From contig CAVQLK010000011.1 of assembly GCA_963713355.1 (NCBI GenBank), positions 930,001 through 994,000 on the forward strand: a stretch of 64,000 nt of DNA, read 5' to 3'. A model generated the notes under the pieces. It did not search any database. It was not told the origin of the DNA and saw only the letters and a program-made list of their open reading frames with translations. Each line of letters opens with the position of its first letter. Positions within the stretch are counted from its first letter, which is position 1. The translations under genes and the position numbers were made by a program. This stretch comes from FEN-1219 sp963713355. Lineage in GTDB: Bacteria > Pseudomonadota > Gammaproteobacteria > Steroidobacterales > Rariloculaceae. Below, piece after piece: positions 35,277 to 43,902 of this stretch.

Positions 35277-36405
35277 ATGCTCGAGAAAAGACCGTTGTGG
35301 CTCCTGACGCTGGCGACTCTCGCCCTCGCTTCGCAGACCGCAGCGCAACCCGCGAACCCGCAGGACGAGGCAGCCGTCGCGCGGCAGCTCGCTGTCGAGC
35401 AAGCCACCGCCGAGCGCGAGCGGGCGACCCTCGAGCGTGAGCACGCTCTCGAGCAGGCTGCCGCCGAGCGCGAGCGCGCCAACTTAGAGCGGGAACACGC
35501 GCGCGAGCAAGCGGCCGCCGAACGCGAGCGAGCCGCCGCCGAGCGTGAGCTCGCAATCGAGCAGGCTAACGCCGAGCGTGAACTCGCGGTCGAGCAGGCT
35601 GCCGCCCAGCGTGAGTTACAGCGCGAGCTCGCTGAGGCGCGCGAGGAGCTCGCGCGCGCGGTCGGCGACGTCGCGCGCGTCTCGGCAGCAGATCACGCAG
35701 CCGGTGCTGCGAGACGTCGAGCGCAACCTCCGAGACGTCCAGCGCAACCTGCGCTTCATGGTCGGGTCGCCGGCCGTTCTCGGCCTCAACATCGATGACT
35801 CGGACTTCGGCGTGTTCGTCACCGGCGTGACGCCGAACGGCCCCGCTGCAACGGCCGGCGTCACCGTTGGCGATACGATCGTCTCGATCAACGACGTCGA
35901 GCTCGGGCCGGCAGAGGGCAGGGCCGCGCCTTCGGCGACGTTGCTCGGGCAAATCGGCAACGTCGTGCCCGGCGACGATGTGAAGCTGCGTATCCTGCGC
36001 GGCGGCGACTATCGCGACGTCGTCGTGAAGGCTGGCCAGAACCAGCTGCGGATACCGTACGTGGCAGGTGTAGGCGATGGCCGGTGGCCGACGGCCGCGT
36101 GGATGCCGTTCCGGTACGCCGGGGCGTGGAACGACATCGAGCTGGTGTCGCTGACGCCGGCGCTCGGTGAATACTTCGGCGTCAGCGAAGGGCTGCTTGT
36201 CGTGCGCGCGGGCCGGGCCTCCGAGTTCGGCTTCCGCGACGGCGACGTAATCATCGATCTCGCCGGCCGCAAGCCGCAAAGCCCGGAGCACGCGCTCAGG
36301 ATTCTCGCGACCTTCGAGCCCGGCGAATCGTTGCAGGCCGCGATCATGCGGCAACGCCGGCGGGAGACGCTGGCGATCCGCGTCCCGAGCGCCCCGGCCG
36401 AGTAA
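35277..36405 (+). CDS. secreted coiled-coil, double-PDZ protein, one frameshift
   Basis: About 375 residues. Signal peptide from MLEKRPLWLLTLATLALASQ to TAAQ. Residues 35-120 form a charged coiled coil of repeats near 18 residues long, based on 'EQAAAERERANLEREHAR'. After an indel near 35690 come 'VLRDVERNLRDVQRNLRFMV', a first PDZ domain ('LGLNIDDSDFGVFVTGVTPN', 'AATAGVTVGDTIVSINDVEL') and a second ('GEYFGVSEGLLVVRAGRASE', 'FGFRDGDVIIDLAGR'). No protease domain. Likely an envelope scaffold or regulator working with the preceding ECF sigma/anti-sigma pair (inference from adjacency). Confidence 0.8.
35395..35640 (+). repeat. tandem coding repeat of the coiled coil
   Basis: Four to five degenerate units of about 54 bases, each built from gccgagcgcgagcg-type cores and coding for E-Q-x-x-A-E-R-E-R-A-x-x-E-R-E-H-A-x. 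The units shorten to 33 bases at the 3' end. Such repeats can expand or contract; the frameshift of the gene lies just after them. Confidence 0.7.
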
Positions 36406-36444
36406 AATAAGGTCAGGCGACCCTCGCGGGCCGGTAGAGAAGCC

Positions 36445-36827
36445 ATGAGCGCTCGATTTTTGCTCTCGTGCGCCGCGCTGACGTTGGGTGCGGGCATGGG
36501 GCTTGCCGCGGCCGCGCAACCGTTCGGGCCGCCACCGGCGCCGGCGTGTGTCGCGCCGGGGAAGGCCAGCCAAAGCGACGCACTTGCGGACAAGATCGCC
36601 GCGGCCGACCGCAGTATCGAGGCGGGGAAGCCCGGCACGTGGACGGCCCTCGCCGATGTCGCGCAATACGCATGCGCCGTCACGGGCGACCGGCAGCGGT
36701 GCAAGCGATCACATCGCTCGAACGCGTCGTGCAGCGGCAGATCGCGCCTGGCGTCCGATCCGTGACGTTCGCCGGCTCGCCAGGCGTGAGGCCGCCCGAT
36801 GGCGAGCCGCTGATCCGTGTCCCCTGA
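36445..36827 (+). CDS. small secreted hypothetical protein, one frameshift
   Basis: About 127 residues once an indel near 36697 is repaired. Signal peptide MSARFLLSCAALTLGAGMGL to AAAAQ; mature part 'PACVAPGKASQSDALADKIA', 'GTWTALADVAQYACAVTGDR', then 'AVQAITSLERVVQRQIAPGV' and 'VTFAGSPGVRPPDGEPLIRV'. Two or three Cys could form a disulfide. No family recognised. Same strand, 39 bases after the PDZ gene, so possibly in the ECF sigma operon. Confidence 0.6.
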
Positions 36828-36888
36828 AGATGCCGAGAGCCCGGCCGACGCGAGCGCGCCGCCGAAAGCCCGCGGCACGACCCAGGCG

Positions 36889-37287
36889 TTACTGCGCGCG
36901 CTTGGCCGTGAACGACTGCTCGGCCGGCCCGCCGCCGGGCGGCGCGCCTTCGAACTTGCTCGTCAGCGCGAGCTCGTCGCCTTTGACGGTACCCGTGTAG
37001 CTGATCGTCATCGGTCCGTCTGGGCCGCCCTCGAACGTCAGCTTGAACGACAGGTTGTCGCCGTCGAGCAGCGCGTCTTTGATCGGCGCCGCGCCGATGA
37101 GCTCGTTGTGCATCGCGCCCGTCAGCTTGCCCGCCGCGTCGACGATGAGCTCGAACACGAATGCGAACGGACCAAACTCCGTGTCGACGCTGGCGTTCCA
37201 ACGGCCCGCAACGCCTTGTTGCGCGGAAATCGGTAGAGCGAGGCAGGCGGCTGCGAGGAGCATCAGAACGCGGGATGGCATGCGCAT
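36889..37287 (-). CDS. secreted hypothetical protein (lipocalin-like beta protein)
   Basis: 132 residues; signal peptide to 'CLALPISAQQ'. Mature part 'GRWNASVDTEFGPFAFVFEL', 'GKLTGAMHNELIGAAPIKDA', 'DNLSFKLTFEGGPDGPMTIS' and 'YTGTVKGDELALTSKFEG'. This is a recognisable repeat-like beta pattern ('GKLTGxM ... IKDGxxxGDxxSFxLxFEGxPMxxxYxGxVxGDxLxLT') common in secreted proteins of Acidobacteria and Proteobacteria with no assigned activity. Divergent from the glutathione peroxidase gene. Confidence 0.75.
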   Translation of the reverse strand: MRMPSRVLMLLAAACLALPISAQQGVAGRWNASVDTEFGPFAFVFELIVDAAGKLTGAMHNELIGAAPIKDALLDGDNLSFKLTFEGGPDGPMTISYTGTVKGDELALTSKFEGAPPGGGPAEQSFTAKRAQ

Positions 37288-37349
37288 GGTTTAATTCTCC
37301 TTGGTGGCATGACCGACGTTGCAACGCCGTATATAAGGTGACCGAATAC

Positions 37350-37865
37350 ATGAATGCAAGCAGTGCGCAGACGACGGCCTACGACTTCACGGCGCGAGAT
37401 ATCGACGGCCGCGAGCGAAGCCTCGGCGAATTCACCGGTCAGGCGCTGTTGATCGTCAACGTCGCTTCGAAGTGCGGCTTCACGCCGCAGTACGAGGGCC
37501 TCGAAGCGCTGTGGCGCAAGCGCCGCGGCGAGGGGTTCGTCGTGCTCGGCTTCCCGTGCGATCAATTCGGCCACCAGGAGCCAGGAGACGAAGCCGAGAT
37601 CAAGCAATTCTGCTCACTGAGCTACGACGTCACGTTTCCGCTGTTCGCGAAAATCGACGTCAACGGCGCGCGCACGCATCCGCTTTATCTGTGGCTCAAG
37701 GGCGAGAAGGCCGGCGTGTTCGGCACCGAAGCGATCAAGTGGAACTTCACGAAATTCCTCGTCGACCGGTCGGGCAAAGTCGTCAAGCGTTTCGCGCCCA
37801 GCGACAGACCGGAGAAGATCGACAAGCACGTCAGAGACGTGCTCGACGAGCCGCTGCGCCAATAG
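37350..37865 (+). CDS. glutathione peroxidase family (thioredoxin-fold peroxidase)
   Basis: 171 residues from ATG 37350. Active-site Cys in 'VNVASKCGFTPQYEGLEALW', Gln and the resolving region in 'GFPCDQFGHQEPG', Trp-Asn in 'IKWNFTKFLVDRSGKVVKRF'. Full-length, no signal peptide, Cys-type. Reduces hydroperoxides using thioredoxin or glutathione. Confidence 0.95.
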   Translation: MNASSAQTTAYDFTARDIDGRERSLGEFTGQALLIVNVASKCGFTPQYEGLEALWRKRRGEGFVVLGFPCDQFGHQEPGDEAEIKQFCSLSYDVTFPLFAKIDVNGARTHPLYLWLKGEKAGVFGTEAIKWNFTKFLVDRSGKVVKRFAPSDRPEKIDKHVRDVLDEPLRQ

Positions 37866-37866
37866 C

Positions 37867-37977
37867 TCACTGGCTCGGCGTCAACGCGACTTCGCTGAAC
37901 GCCTGTTCGACGCAGCCGCGCACGGCGAGCTCCGCTCGCTTGAGCAGGTAGACGGGACTCGTCGGCATCTCCTGCAT
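37867..37977 (-). pseudogene. N-terminal remnant of a MarR-family regulator
   Basis: ATG 37977 opens a 36-residue frame, 'MQEMPTSPVYLLKRAELAVR' continuing 'GCVEQAFSEVALTPSQ', that stops at 37867. The 'LLKRAELAVR ... LTPSQ' pattern is the first helix of MarR proteins, just before the conserved F/Y-x-V-L. The winged helix that should follow is absent, and the space is filled by the end of the peroxidase gene two bases away. It sits directly before the citrate synthase stop, on the same strand as that gene. Confidence 0.45.
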
Positions 37978-37983
37978 CGCCGT

Positions 37984-39127
37984 TCAGCCGCGCTCGGCGA
38001 GCGGGACGAAGCGGCGGTTCTCGGGCCCTACGTAGTTCGCGCTCGGGCGGATGATCTTGCCGTCGGCGCGTTGCTCTATGACGTGCGCCGCCCAGCCCGT
38101 GGTTCGCGCGATCACGAACAACGGCGTGAACATTGCCGTCGGCACGCCCATGACGTGATAGGCCACCGCGGAAAACCAATCGAGATTGGCGAACATTTTT
38201 TTCGCAGCCGCCATCTCGGCTTCGATCGCGTCGGCGATGCGAAACAACGTACGGTCGCCGCCTTCCTCCGACAGCCGCCGCGCGACGTCCTTGATGACGC
38301 GGTTGCGCGGATCGGCGACGGTGTAGACGGGATGGCCGAAGCCGATCACGACCTCCTTGCGCGCGAGGCGCGCGCGGATGTCCGCGACGGCTTCGTCTGG
38401 CGTACCGTAGCGTTGCTGAATCTCGAGCGCGACCTCGTTCGCTCCGCCGTGCTTCGGCCCGCGCAACGCGCCGATGCCGCCGGCAATGCACGAGTAGAGA
38501 TCGGAGCCCGTGCCCGCGATGACGCGCGCCGCGAATGTCGAGGCGTTGAGCTCGTGCTCGGCATACAGCACGAGCGACGTATGCATGGCACGGACCCAGG
38601 AGTCAGGCGCGGACCGCCGGTGCAGCAGCGTGAGGAAGTGCGCGGCGACGGAATCGGCGCCGGACTCGACGTTGATGCGTACGCCGTTGTGCGCGAAGTG
38701 GTACCAGTAGAGCAGCATCCCGGGGAGTGACGCGATGAGCCGGTCAGCGAGATCGCGCGCATGCTCAGGCGATTGATCGCGCTCGGGCTCGACGCATCCC
38801 AGCATGGAAACGCCGGTCCGCAGCACGTCCATTGGATGAGCGGACTGCGGAATGGCTTCCAGCACCTCGCGAAGTTGCTCAGGTAAGCCGCTGATAGAAA
38901 TTGAGCTTTGTTCTGTACGCTGCAAGCTCAACGGCATTCGGCAGGCGTTCGTGGACGAGAAGATACGCGATCTCCTCGAACTCGCAGGTCTCGGCGACGT
39001 CGAGGATGTCGTAGCCGCGATAATGCAGGTCGTTGCCGGTGCGCCCGACGGTGCAGAGCGCCGTATTGCCGGCGACGACGCCCGACAAGGCAACGGATTT
39101 CTTGCGCGGCGGACCTGATTCGGTCAT
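37984..39127 (-). CDS. citrate synthase / 2-methylcitrate synthase, one frameshift
   Basis: About 380 residues from ATG 39127. N-terminal part 'KKSVALSGVVAGNTALCTVG', 'DLHYRGYDILDVAETCEFEE' and 'IAYLLVHERLPNAVELAAYR', then an indel near 38895. The rest is open: 'AIPQSAHPMDVLRTGVSMLG', 'IAGGIGALRGPKHGGANEVA' (active His), 'IGFGHPVYTVADPRNRVIKD' (second His), 'NLDWFSAVAYHVMGVPTAMF' (Asp) and 'IIRPSANYVGP'. The short length and 'Y-R-G-Y-D-I-x-D-L/V-A' opening favour the methylcitrate (PrpC-like) group, used for propionyl-CoA. No prpB or prpD nearby. Confidence 0.85.
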
Positions 39128-39152
39128 GCAGTGCCCCTCGTCTCGCTGTCGG

Positions 39153-39190
39153 GAAAAAAGAAGCCGCGGCTCGACGCGAGCCGCGGCTTC
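39153..39190 (-). terminator. rho-independent terminator of the DUF6152 gene
   Basis: Perfect 14-base-pair stem (39160-39173 with 39177-39190; core GAAGCCGCGGCTCG) with a 3-base loop. Read on the minus strand it is followed by CTTTTTTCCC. It lies between the DUF6152 gene and the citrate synthase start, so it separates the two transcripts. Confidence 0.88.
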
Positions 39191-39227
39191 CGATGCGAAC
39201 CGAGATACGACCCGATGGCCGCTGCGT

Positions 39228-39650
39228 TTACTCGGGCCGCTCGTCCGGCGCGCCGATACCCGACGAGCCGACGAACAGCTTCGAGCCGTCCTCGAACGTG
39301 ATGTCGCGGCCGTTGGCGCGGAACGAGCCATCCTTCGCCTGGAAGCCTTGCACCTTGATCTTCGTGCCGGTCGGCAGCGAGTTGCGGTTCCAGCCGCGGC
39401 GCAGCAGTGCATTCGGCGCTCCGCCTTCGACCATCCACTTCTGGACTTCGCCGGCCGGCGTCGTGACGTCGATGTGGATCCACGAATGCGGATTGATCCA
39501 GTCCATCTTCGTGACCGTGCCCTCGAGCGCCACAGGGCGGTTCGCGTCGAACTCAGCCGCAAACGAGTGATGCGCCAGCGACGGCGCCGCTGCGGCCGTG
39601 AGCAGCGAACCTAAGACAACACTTAAGAGCTTCATGCGCATTGCAGTCAT
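39228..39650 (-). CDS. DUF6152 family small secreted protein
   Basis: 140 residues from ATG 39650 (or the internal ATG of 'MRMKLL' at 39641). Signal peptide 'KLLSVVLGSLLTAAAAPSLA'. Mature protein: 'HHSFAAEFDANRPVALEGTV', 'TKMDWINPHSWIHIDVTTPA', 'WMVEGGAPNALLRRGWNRNS' and 'GTKIKVQGFQAKDGSFRANG', the single-domain form of DUF6152 (OB-like fold with an H-H-S/G-F start). It is the domain found fused to the W core at 13391. Followed by its own terminator. Metal binding through the N-terminal His pair is a guess. Confidence 0.88.
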   Translation of the reverse strand: MTAMRMKLLSVVLGSLLTAAAAPSLAHHSFAAEFDANRPVALEGTVTKMDWINPHSWIHIDVTTPAGEVQKWMVEGGAPNALLRRGWNRNSLPTGTKIKVQGFQAKDGSFRANGRDITFEDGSKLFVGSSGIGAPDERPE

Positions 39651-39683
39651 CTCCGTGCTAGCAGAACCTTCTATCAGCGAACT

Positions 39684-40529
39684 TTACTCGGTTTTCTTGA
39701 CGAGGTCTCCGTAGAGGAGCTCCTCGGAGAACTCGACACATTTGAACTCGAGCAGCTGAACGTTGTTGTCGAGCCGGCGGTACAGCGGCATCGAGATCGT
39801 CCAAGGCCGCTCGAACGTCTCGGGATCCTCCATCGTGGCCTCGTACTGGATGTGGTTCTCGCCCATCAGCGTGTAGCGTTCCGTGACCTTCAGCATGGCG
39901 CCGTGGTGGTTGCCGGCCCGATCGAACCAGGTCTGGTCGTTGTTTCCAGTGACTTCGATCACGAGCGTGTCGCCTTCCCAGCGGCCGTTCGACCAGCCCA
40001 TCCAGCTATCGACGGGCGGTTCCTCGTGGTTCGACATGTGCACGATGCGGTTCGCGCTCGCAAATTCGTAGACAAACAGGATGTCGCCGTCGCCCTGCAC
40101 GATGCGAAATGGGAACGGCATGTACGTCGCGCGCGGGATCCCCGGCATGTAGCACTTCGCCTCGGGGTCGGTCTTCGGCCAGCCGGCGCGGTTTTCGTCG
40201 CGCTTCGCGAGCGCCGCAGGCAAGTACGGGATCGTGCCGCCTTCGACGACGCTCTGGCCTGCCGGAACGGCGGCGATGGCGCCGAGTCCCCAGAATTCCG
40301 AGATGGCTGTCGCCGAGTGGTCCTCGAGGTTCCAGTGGGCCGTGCCGATCGCTTGCCACACACCGTTGAAGTCCGGCTTGTCCCCGAGGCGCGGAATCTC
40401 CGCCGCCGCGGGCTCGCTCGGCGCTTCGGCCGCGGGCTGGCAGGCCGAGACGGCTGCCGCGAGCACGATGGCGGCGAGCGACCGAGTCGCGACGCGCGGT
40501 GAGAACGATAAGCGAATGGTCGTATTCAT
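39684..40529 (-). CDS. lipoprotein of the 'GxWEGDxLVVxT' family, copy W4
   Basis: 281 residues. Lipobox 'LAAAVSAC' with Cys30, then an acidic Ala/Pro/Glu linker. 'KPDFNGVWQAIGTAHWNLED', 'CYMPGIPRATYMPFPFRIVQ', and the core 'GRWEGDTLVIEVTGNNDQTW', 'FDRAGNHHGAMLKVTERYTL', 'MEDPETFERPWTISMPLYRR'. Its ATG overlaps the stop of the carboxylesterase (40526-40529, ATGA), so the two are translationally coupled. Anchored in the envelope; activity unknown. Confidence 0.8.
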   Translation of the reverse strand: MNTTIRLSFSPRVATRSLAAIVLAAAVSACQPAAEAPSEPAAAEIPRLGDKPDFNGVWQAIGTAHWNLEDHSATAISEFWGLGAIAAVPAGQSVVEGGTIPYLPAALAKRDENRAGWPKTDPEAKCYMPGIPRATYMPFPFRIVQGDGDILFVYEFASANRIVHMSNHEEPPVDSWMGWSNGRWEGDTLVIEVTGNNDQTWFDRAGNHHGAMLKVTERYTLMGENHIQYEATMEDPETFERPWTISMPLYRRLDNNVQLLEFKCVEFSEELLYGDLVKKTE

Positions 40530-42071
40530 TGGTTGGCACCGCCCTGCAAGAGTTGTTGATATGCGGAATCGAAGAACGCGAGTGTGGCCGAGGCCGGCAC
40601 GGTTTGCGACTCCGTGCCGACGACGTCGCCGAGAACCTGCGCCTTGGCCGTAGCGGCGTCGCCGTACGCCGGCCAGGGCGGCAAGCCCGGACCGTTCGGA
40701 TCGCCGCTGCGCGCGAAGTTGACCCAGTACGACGACATGATGTCGGCGAGCCGCCGGTCGGCGTCGGTCCACGGCAGGGGCGGCGCGAGATTGTCGAACA
40801 TGTACGGAATCTCGGCGACATGCGTCGCGCCGCGCGACGGGCGATCGGGCAGCGCCGGCGGCACGCGCGTGAAGTAATAGACGTAGGCGCGGTTGCCTTG
40901 TTGCGCTTGCAGCTCGGCGAACTTGCGCATCGCCCACGCCGCTTCGTCGCTGAACGATGCGAGATAGGACGCACTCGCCTGCGCGTCGTCGGCGGCCGGG
41001 AAGAGCTTAGAGTATCGGTCGGCGAGCACGCCGAAGCGTTGCTTCGCTTGGCTCGTGAATTGCGCGGCCGTGAGGCCCGGCCGCGCGAAGAACGTCCCTT
41101 CGTCCTTGTTCGAGCCGACGAGCAGATCTACGGCATTCTGCCGGCCGTTCGCGAACGTCAGCGACAGGTCCTCCGGAATCAAATAGCCGTCGACGATGAG
41201 CCCGCCGCCGCGAATCGCCGCGAACACCTCGGCAGCCGGCTTGGCGCGCGCCGCGGCGATCGACGCGAGGCCCGCATCGGCCAACGCTTTGGCGCCCGTG
41301 GCTTCTGCGCGCGCGAGCGTGCCGGTGCGCGCCAGCCCCAACCCCATGAAGCCGCCACTCTGGGCGATTGCGCGGTGGAACAACCCTTCGGCCGCGGGCG
41401 ACGCGACGAGCGCGCCCGTCAAATTGGCGCCGGCCGACTCGCCGAACACGGTGACGTTGCCGGGGTCGCCGCCAAAGGCCGCGATGTTGCGCTGCACCCA
41501 TTGCAGCGCCGCGATCGCGTCCTGCATGCCGTAATTGCCGGAGCCTTTTCGCTGTGATTCCGCCGAGAGCTCGGGGTGCGCGAAGAAGCCGAGCGATCCC
41601 AAGCGGTAGTTCAACGTGACGACGACGGCCCCTTTACGCGCGAGGCCGTCGCCGGCATAGCGCGGCTCGGATCCCGGCCCCGCCGAAGAAGCCGCCGCCA
41701 TAGAGCCAAACCATGACAGGCCGGCGCTCGTTCGAAGACTCCGCGGCCGTCCAGACATTCAGGTAAAGACAATCCTCGCTTGTCGGCGGCGCATTCGCGT
41801 TCGGTGCGCCCGCACCACCTTGCGTGCAGCGCGGCGCGTACTCCGTCGCGGCCCTGACTTCCGACCACTTCGCGACCGGCTGCGGCGCACGCCAGCGATT
41901 CGGCCCGACCGGCGGCGCAGCAAACGGGATGCCTTTGAAGAGTCGGATCTCGAGGCTCGCGCCCGTCGTTCCGGCGATCCTGCCGCTGTCGATCGTGACT
42001 TCGGCCGGAATCGCGGCCAAGGCGCCGGTCGTGGCCGTCATGGAAACGGCCGTCAGCAGCAGACGTCGCAT
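40526..42071 (-). CDS. type B carboxylesterase (para-nitrobenzyl-esterase-like), one frameshift
   Basis: About 515 residues; signal peptide from MRRLLLTAVSMTATTGALAA. 'FKGIPFAAPPVGPNRWRAPQ', 'SEDCLYLNVWTA', 'VMVWLYGGGFFGGAG' (oxyanion hole), then an indel near 41680, 'LNYRLGSLGFFAHPELS', 'FGESAGANLTGALVASP' (nucleophile Ser), 'NKDEGTFFA' (acid Glu region) and 'GATHVAEIPYMFDNL' (catalytic His-x-x-E). Secreted esterase hydrolysing carboxylic esters; ATGA-coupled to lipoprotein W4. GGGGGG lies just before ATG 42071. Confidence 0.9.
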
Positions 42072-42244
42072 GATCCCCCCCGCAGTCGACCCGTGAGCGT
42101 ACGGCGTAGCTGCAACTTCGTGCCGCACGTACAATCGGGCTCGTCTTGATTTTATGCAGCCGTTCTATGCGAATGTGCTGCGCTTGTCAAAGCCGCGCGG
42201 GCCTCGAATCCTTGAGTCGCGCCGTGTGTCGGCGGAGAGACGTG

Positions 42245-43285
42245 ATGAACCGAATCAGCGCAGGTTCTCTGGCGTTTGGAGTCTTAAGTTTTGTCGCCGC
42301 GAGCTTCGCCGCCGCGCAGACGCGGGCAGGGATGCCCGCGGTAGAGCAACGCAGGGAGCAGTTGCCGAGCGGTACGGCGGCGCCTTCGGGCTGGCAAACG
42401 CCGCGCACGTCGTGGGGCGACCCCGACCTCGCGGGCATCTACTCGAATGACGACGAGACGGGTACGCCGATGGAGCGCCCAGACGAATTCGAAGGCCTCA
42501 CGCTCGCCACGATCACGCCGGAGAAGATCGCCGAGATCGTCGCGGAGCGCGATCGCCGCTTCAAGGCGCAGGTCGACAGCGAAGGGTGGCGCCGCAGCAT
42601 TTCGCCGCCGCCGCACCTGATCTTCGACACGTTCGACCGCAACAACAAACGTCCCTGGCTGATCACGGAACCCGAGGACGGTAAGATCCCGGCGCGCACG
42701 GCCGAAGCGCAAGCGCGGCAGAGGACGGGCGGTACCAGCACGAACCAGAACTCGCGCGGGCCGTTCAACAGCTACACCGACATGGGCCTCTACGACCGCT
42801 GCATCACGCGCGGCATCCCGAACTCGATGATGCCGGCCGGTTACGGCAGCCGTTACGAGATCGTGCAGGCGCCCGACACCGTCGCGATCCGCTACGAGAT
42901 GATCCACGAGGCCCGCGTGATCCCGCTCGATCGGCGTCCCCACATCCCGTCGAGCTTGAAGCAGTACCTCGGCGATGCGCGCGGCTACTGGGAAGGCGAC
43001 ACGCTCGTCGTCGAGACGACGAACTTCCGCGGCGAGACCGCGCCGCAGCGCGCGAGCGAGAACGTCAAGATGATCGAGCGCTTCAAGCGCACGTCCCAAG
43101 GCATCGTCGAATGGACCGTGACGTTCGAGGACGCGACGACGTGGGAGCGGCCCTGGACGTACTCGATGCCGCTCACGCAGGTCGACCACACGCAGCGCAT
43201 CTACGAGTACGCGTGCCACGAAGGCAATCTCGCGATGCGCAACATCCTGAGCGGTGCGCGCGCCGCGGAGGCCGCGGCCAAGTGA
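42245..43285 (+). CDS. secreted protein of the 'GxWEGDxLVVxT' family, copy W5
   Basis: 346 residues from ATG 42245; signal peptide to 'AASFAAAQ'. 'TSWGDPDLAGIYSNDDETGT', 'YDRCITRGIPNSMMPAGYGS', core 'GYWEGDTLVVETTNFRGETA', 'ENVKMIERFKRTSQGIVEWT', 'TTWERPWTYSMPL' and C-terminal 'IYEYACHEGNLAMRNILSGA' (then RAAE). The C-terminal Y-E-Y-A-C-H-E-G-N motif is the best conserved part of the family. Divergent from the esterase/W4 pair across 173 bases. Its TGA overlaps the methyltransferase GTG (43282-43285). Confidence 0.83.
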   Translation: MNRISAGSLAFGVLSFVAASFAAAQTRAGMPAVEQRREQLPSGTAAPSGWQTPRTSWGDPDLAGIYSNDDETGTPMERPDEFEGLTLATITPEKIAEIVAERDRRFKAQVDSEGWRRSISPPPHLIFDTFDRNNKRPWLITEPEDGKIPARTAEAQARQRTGGTSTNQNSRGPFNSYTDMGLYDRCITRGIPNSMMPAGYGSRYEIVQAPDTVAIRYEMIHEARVIPLDRRPHIPSSLKQYLGDARGYWEGDTLVVETTNFRGETAPQRASENVKMIERFKRTSQGIVEWTVTFEDATTWERPWTYSMPLTQVDHTQRIYEYACHEGNLAMRNILSGARAAEAAAK

Positions 43286-43902
43286 GCTCGGCCGGCGGTT
43301 CTCCGCCGCAATTGCCGACGAGCCCCGCCGCCGAGCGCAACAAGCAGCCGATCGCGGACGTGCTCGAGCGCGTGCTGCCGCCCGCGGGCCTCGTGCTCGA
43401 GGTCGCGAGCGGCACGGGCCAGCATGCGGAGCATTTCGCGCGGCTGCTGCCCGACTTGACCTGGCAGCCGAGCGACCCCGACGCGGAAATGCTTCCGGCG
43501 CTGACGGCGCGTGTGCGGCGTGCGGCATTGCCGAACTTGCGCGTGCCGCTGCGTTTCGACGTTCACGACGCGGCGCCGGCGCTCGGCGAGGTCGCGGCCA
43601 TCGTCTGCATCAACATGATTCACATCGCGCCGGCTTCGGCGTGTCCCGCGCTGCTCGGCCACGCCGAGCGCCTGCTGCCACCCGGGGCGCCCCTCGTGCT
43701 CTACGGCCCGTTCAAACGCGGCGGCGAGCACACGGCGCCGAGCAACGCGGCATTCGACGAGGACCTTCGCAGGCGTAATCCCGAGTGGGGCGTGCGAGAT
43801 CTCGACGACGTCGTCGCGCTCGCGCTGCGGCATTCCCTTGCGCTCGCCGACGTGGTCGCGATGCCGGCCAACAATCTCACCGTCGTGCTGATGCGTCAGT
43901 AA
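43282..43902 (+). CDS. DUF938 SAM-dependent methyltransferase-like protein
   Basis: 206 residues, GTG start overlapping the W5 stop. 'SPAAERNKQPIADVLERVLP', 'GLVLEVASGTGQHAEHFARL' (SAM motif I), 'WQPSDPDAEMLPAL', 'VCINMIHIAPASACPALLGH' and 'LVLYGPFKRGGEHTAPSNAA' are the DUF938 signatures. Cytoplasmic. Methyl acceptor unknown. Coupling to a secreted protein of the W family is odd for a cytoplasmic methyltransferase. Its 3' end overlaps the convergent hemerythrin gene by 7 bases. Confidence 0.88.
   Translation: MSSAGGSPPQLPTSPAAERNKQPIADVLERVLPPAGLVLEVASGTGQHAEHFARLLPDLTWQPSDPDAEMLPALTARVRRAALPNLRVPLRFDVHDAAPALGEVAAIVCINMIHIAPASACPALLGHAERLLPPGAPLVLYGPFKRGGEHTAPSNAAFDEDLRRRNPEWGVRDLDDVVALALRHSLALADVVAMPANNLTVVLMRQ

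Noticed and set aside
35395..35640. CRISPR-like or satellite repeat
   Set aside because: Repeat units are in-frame coding for a coiled coil, with no spacers.
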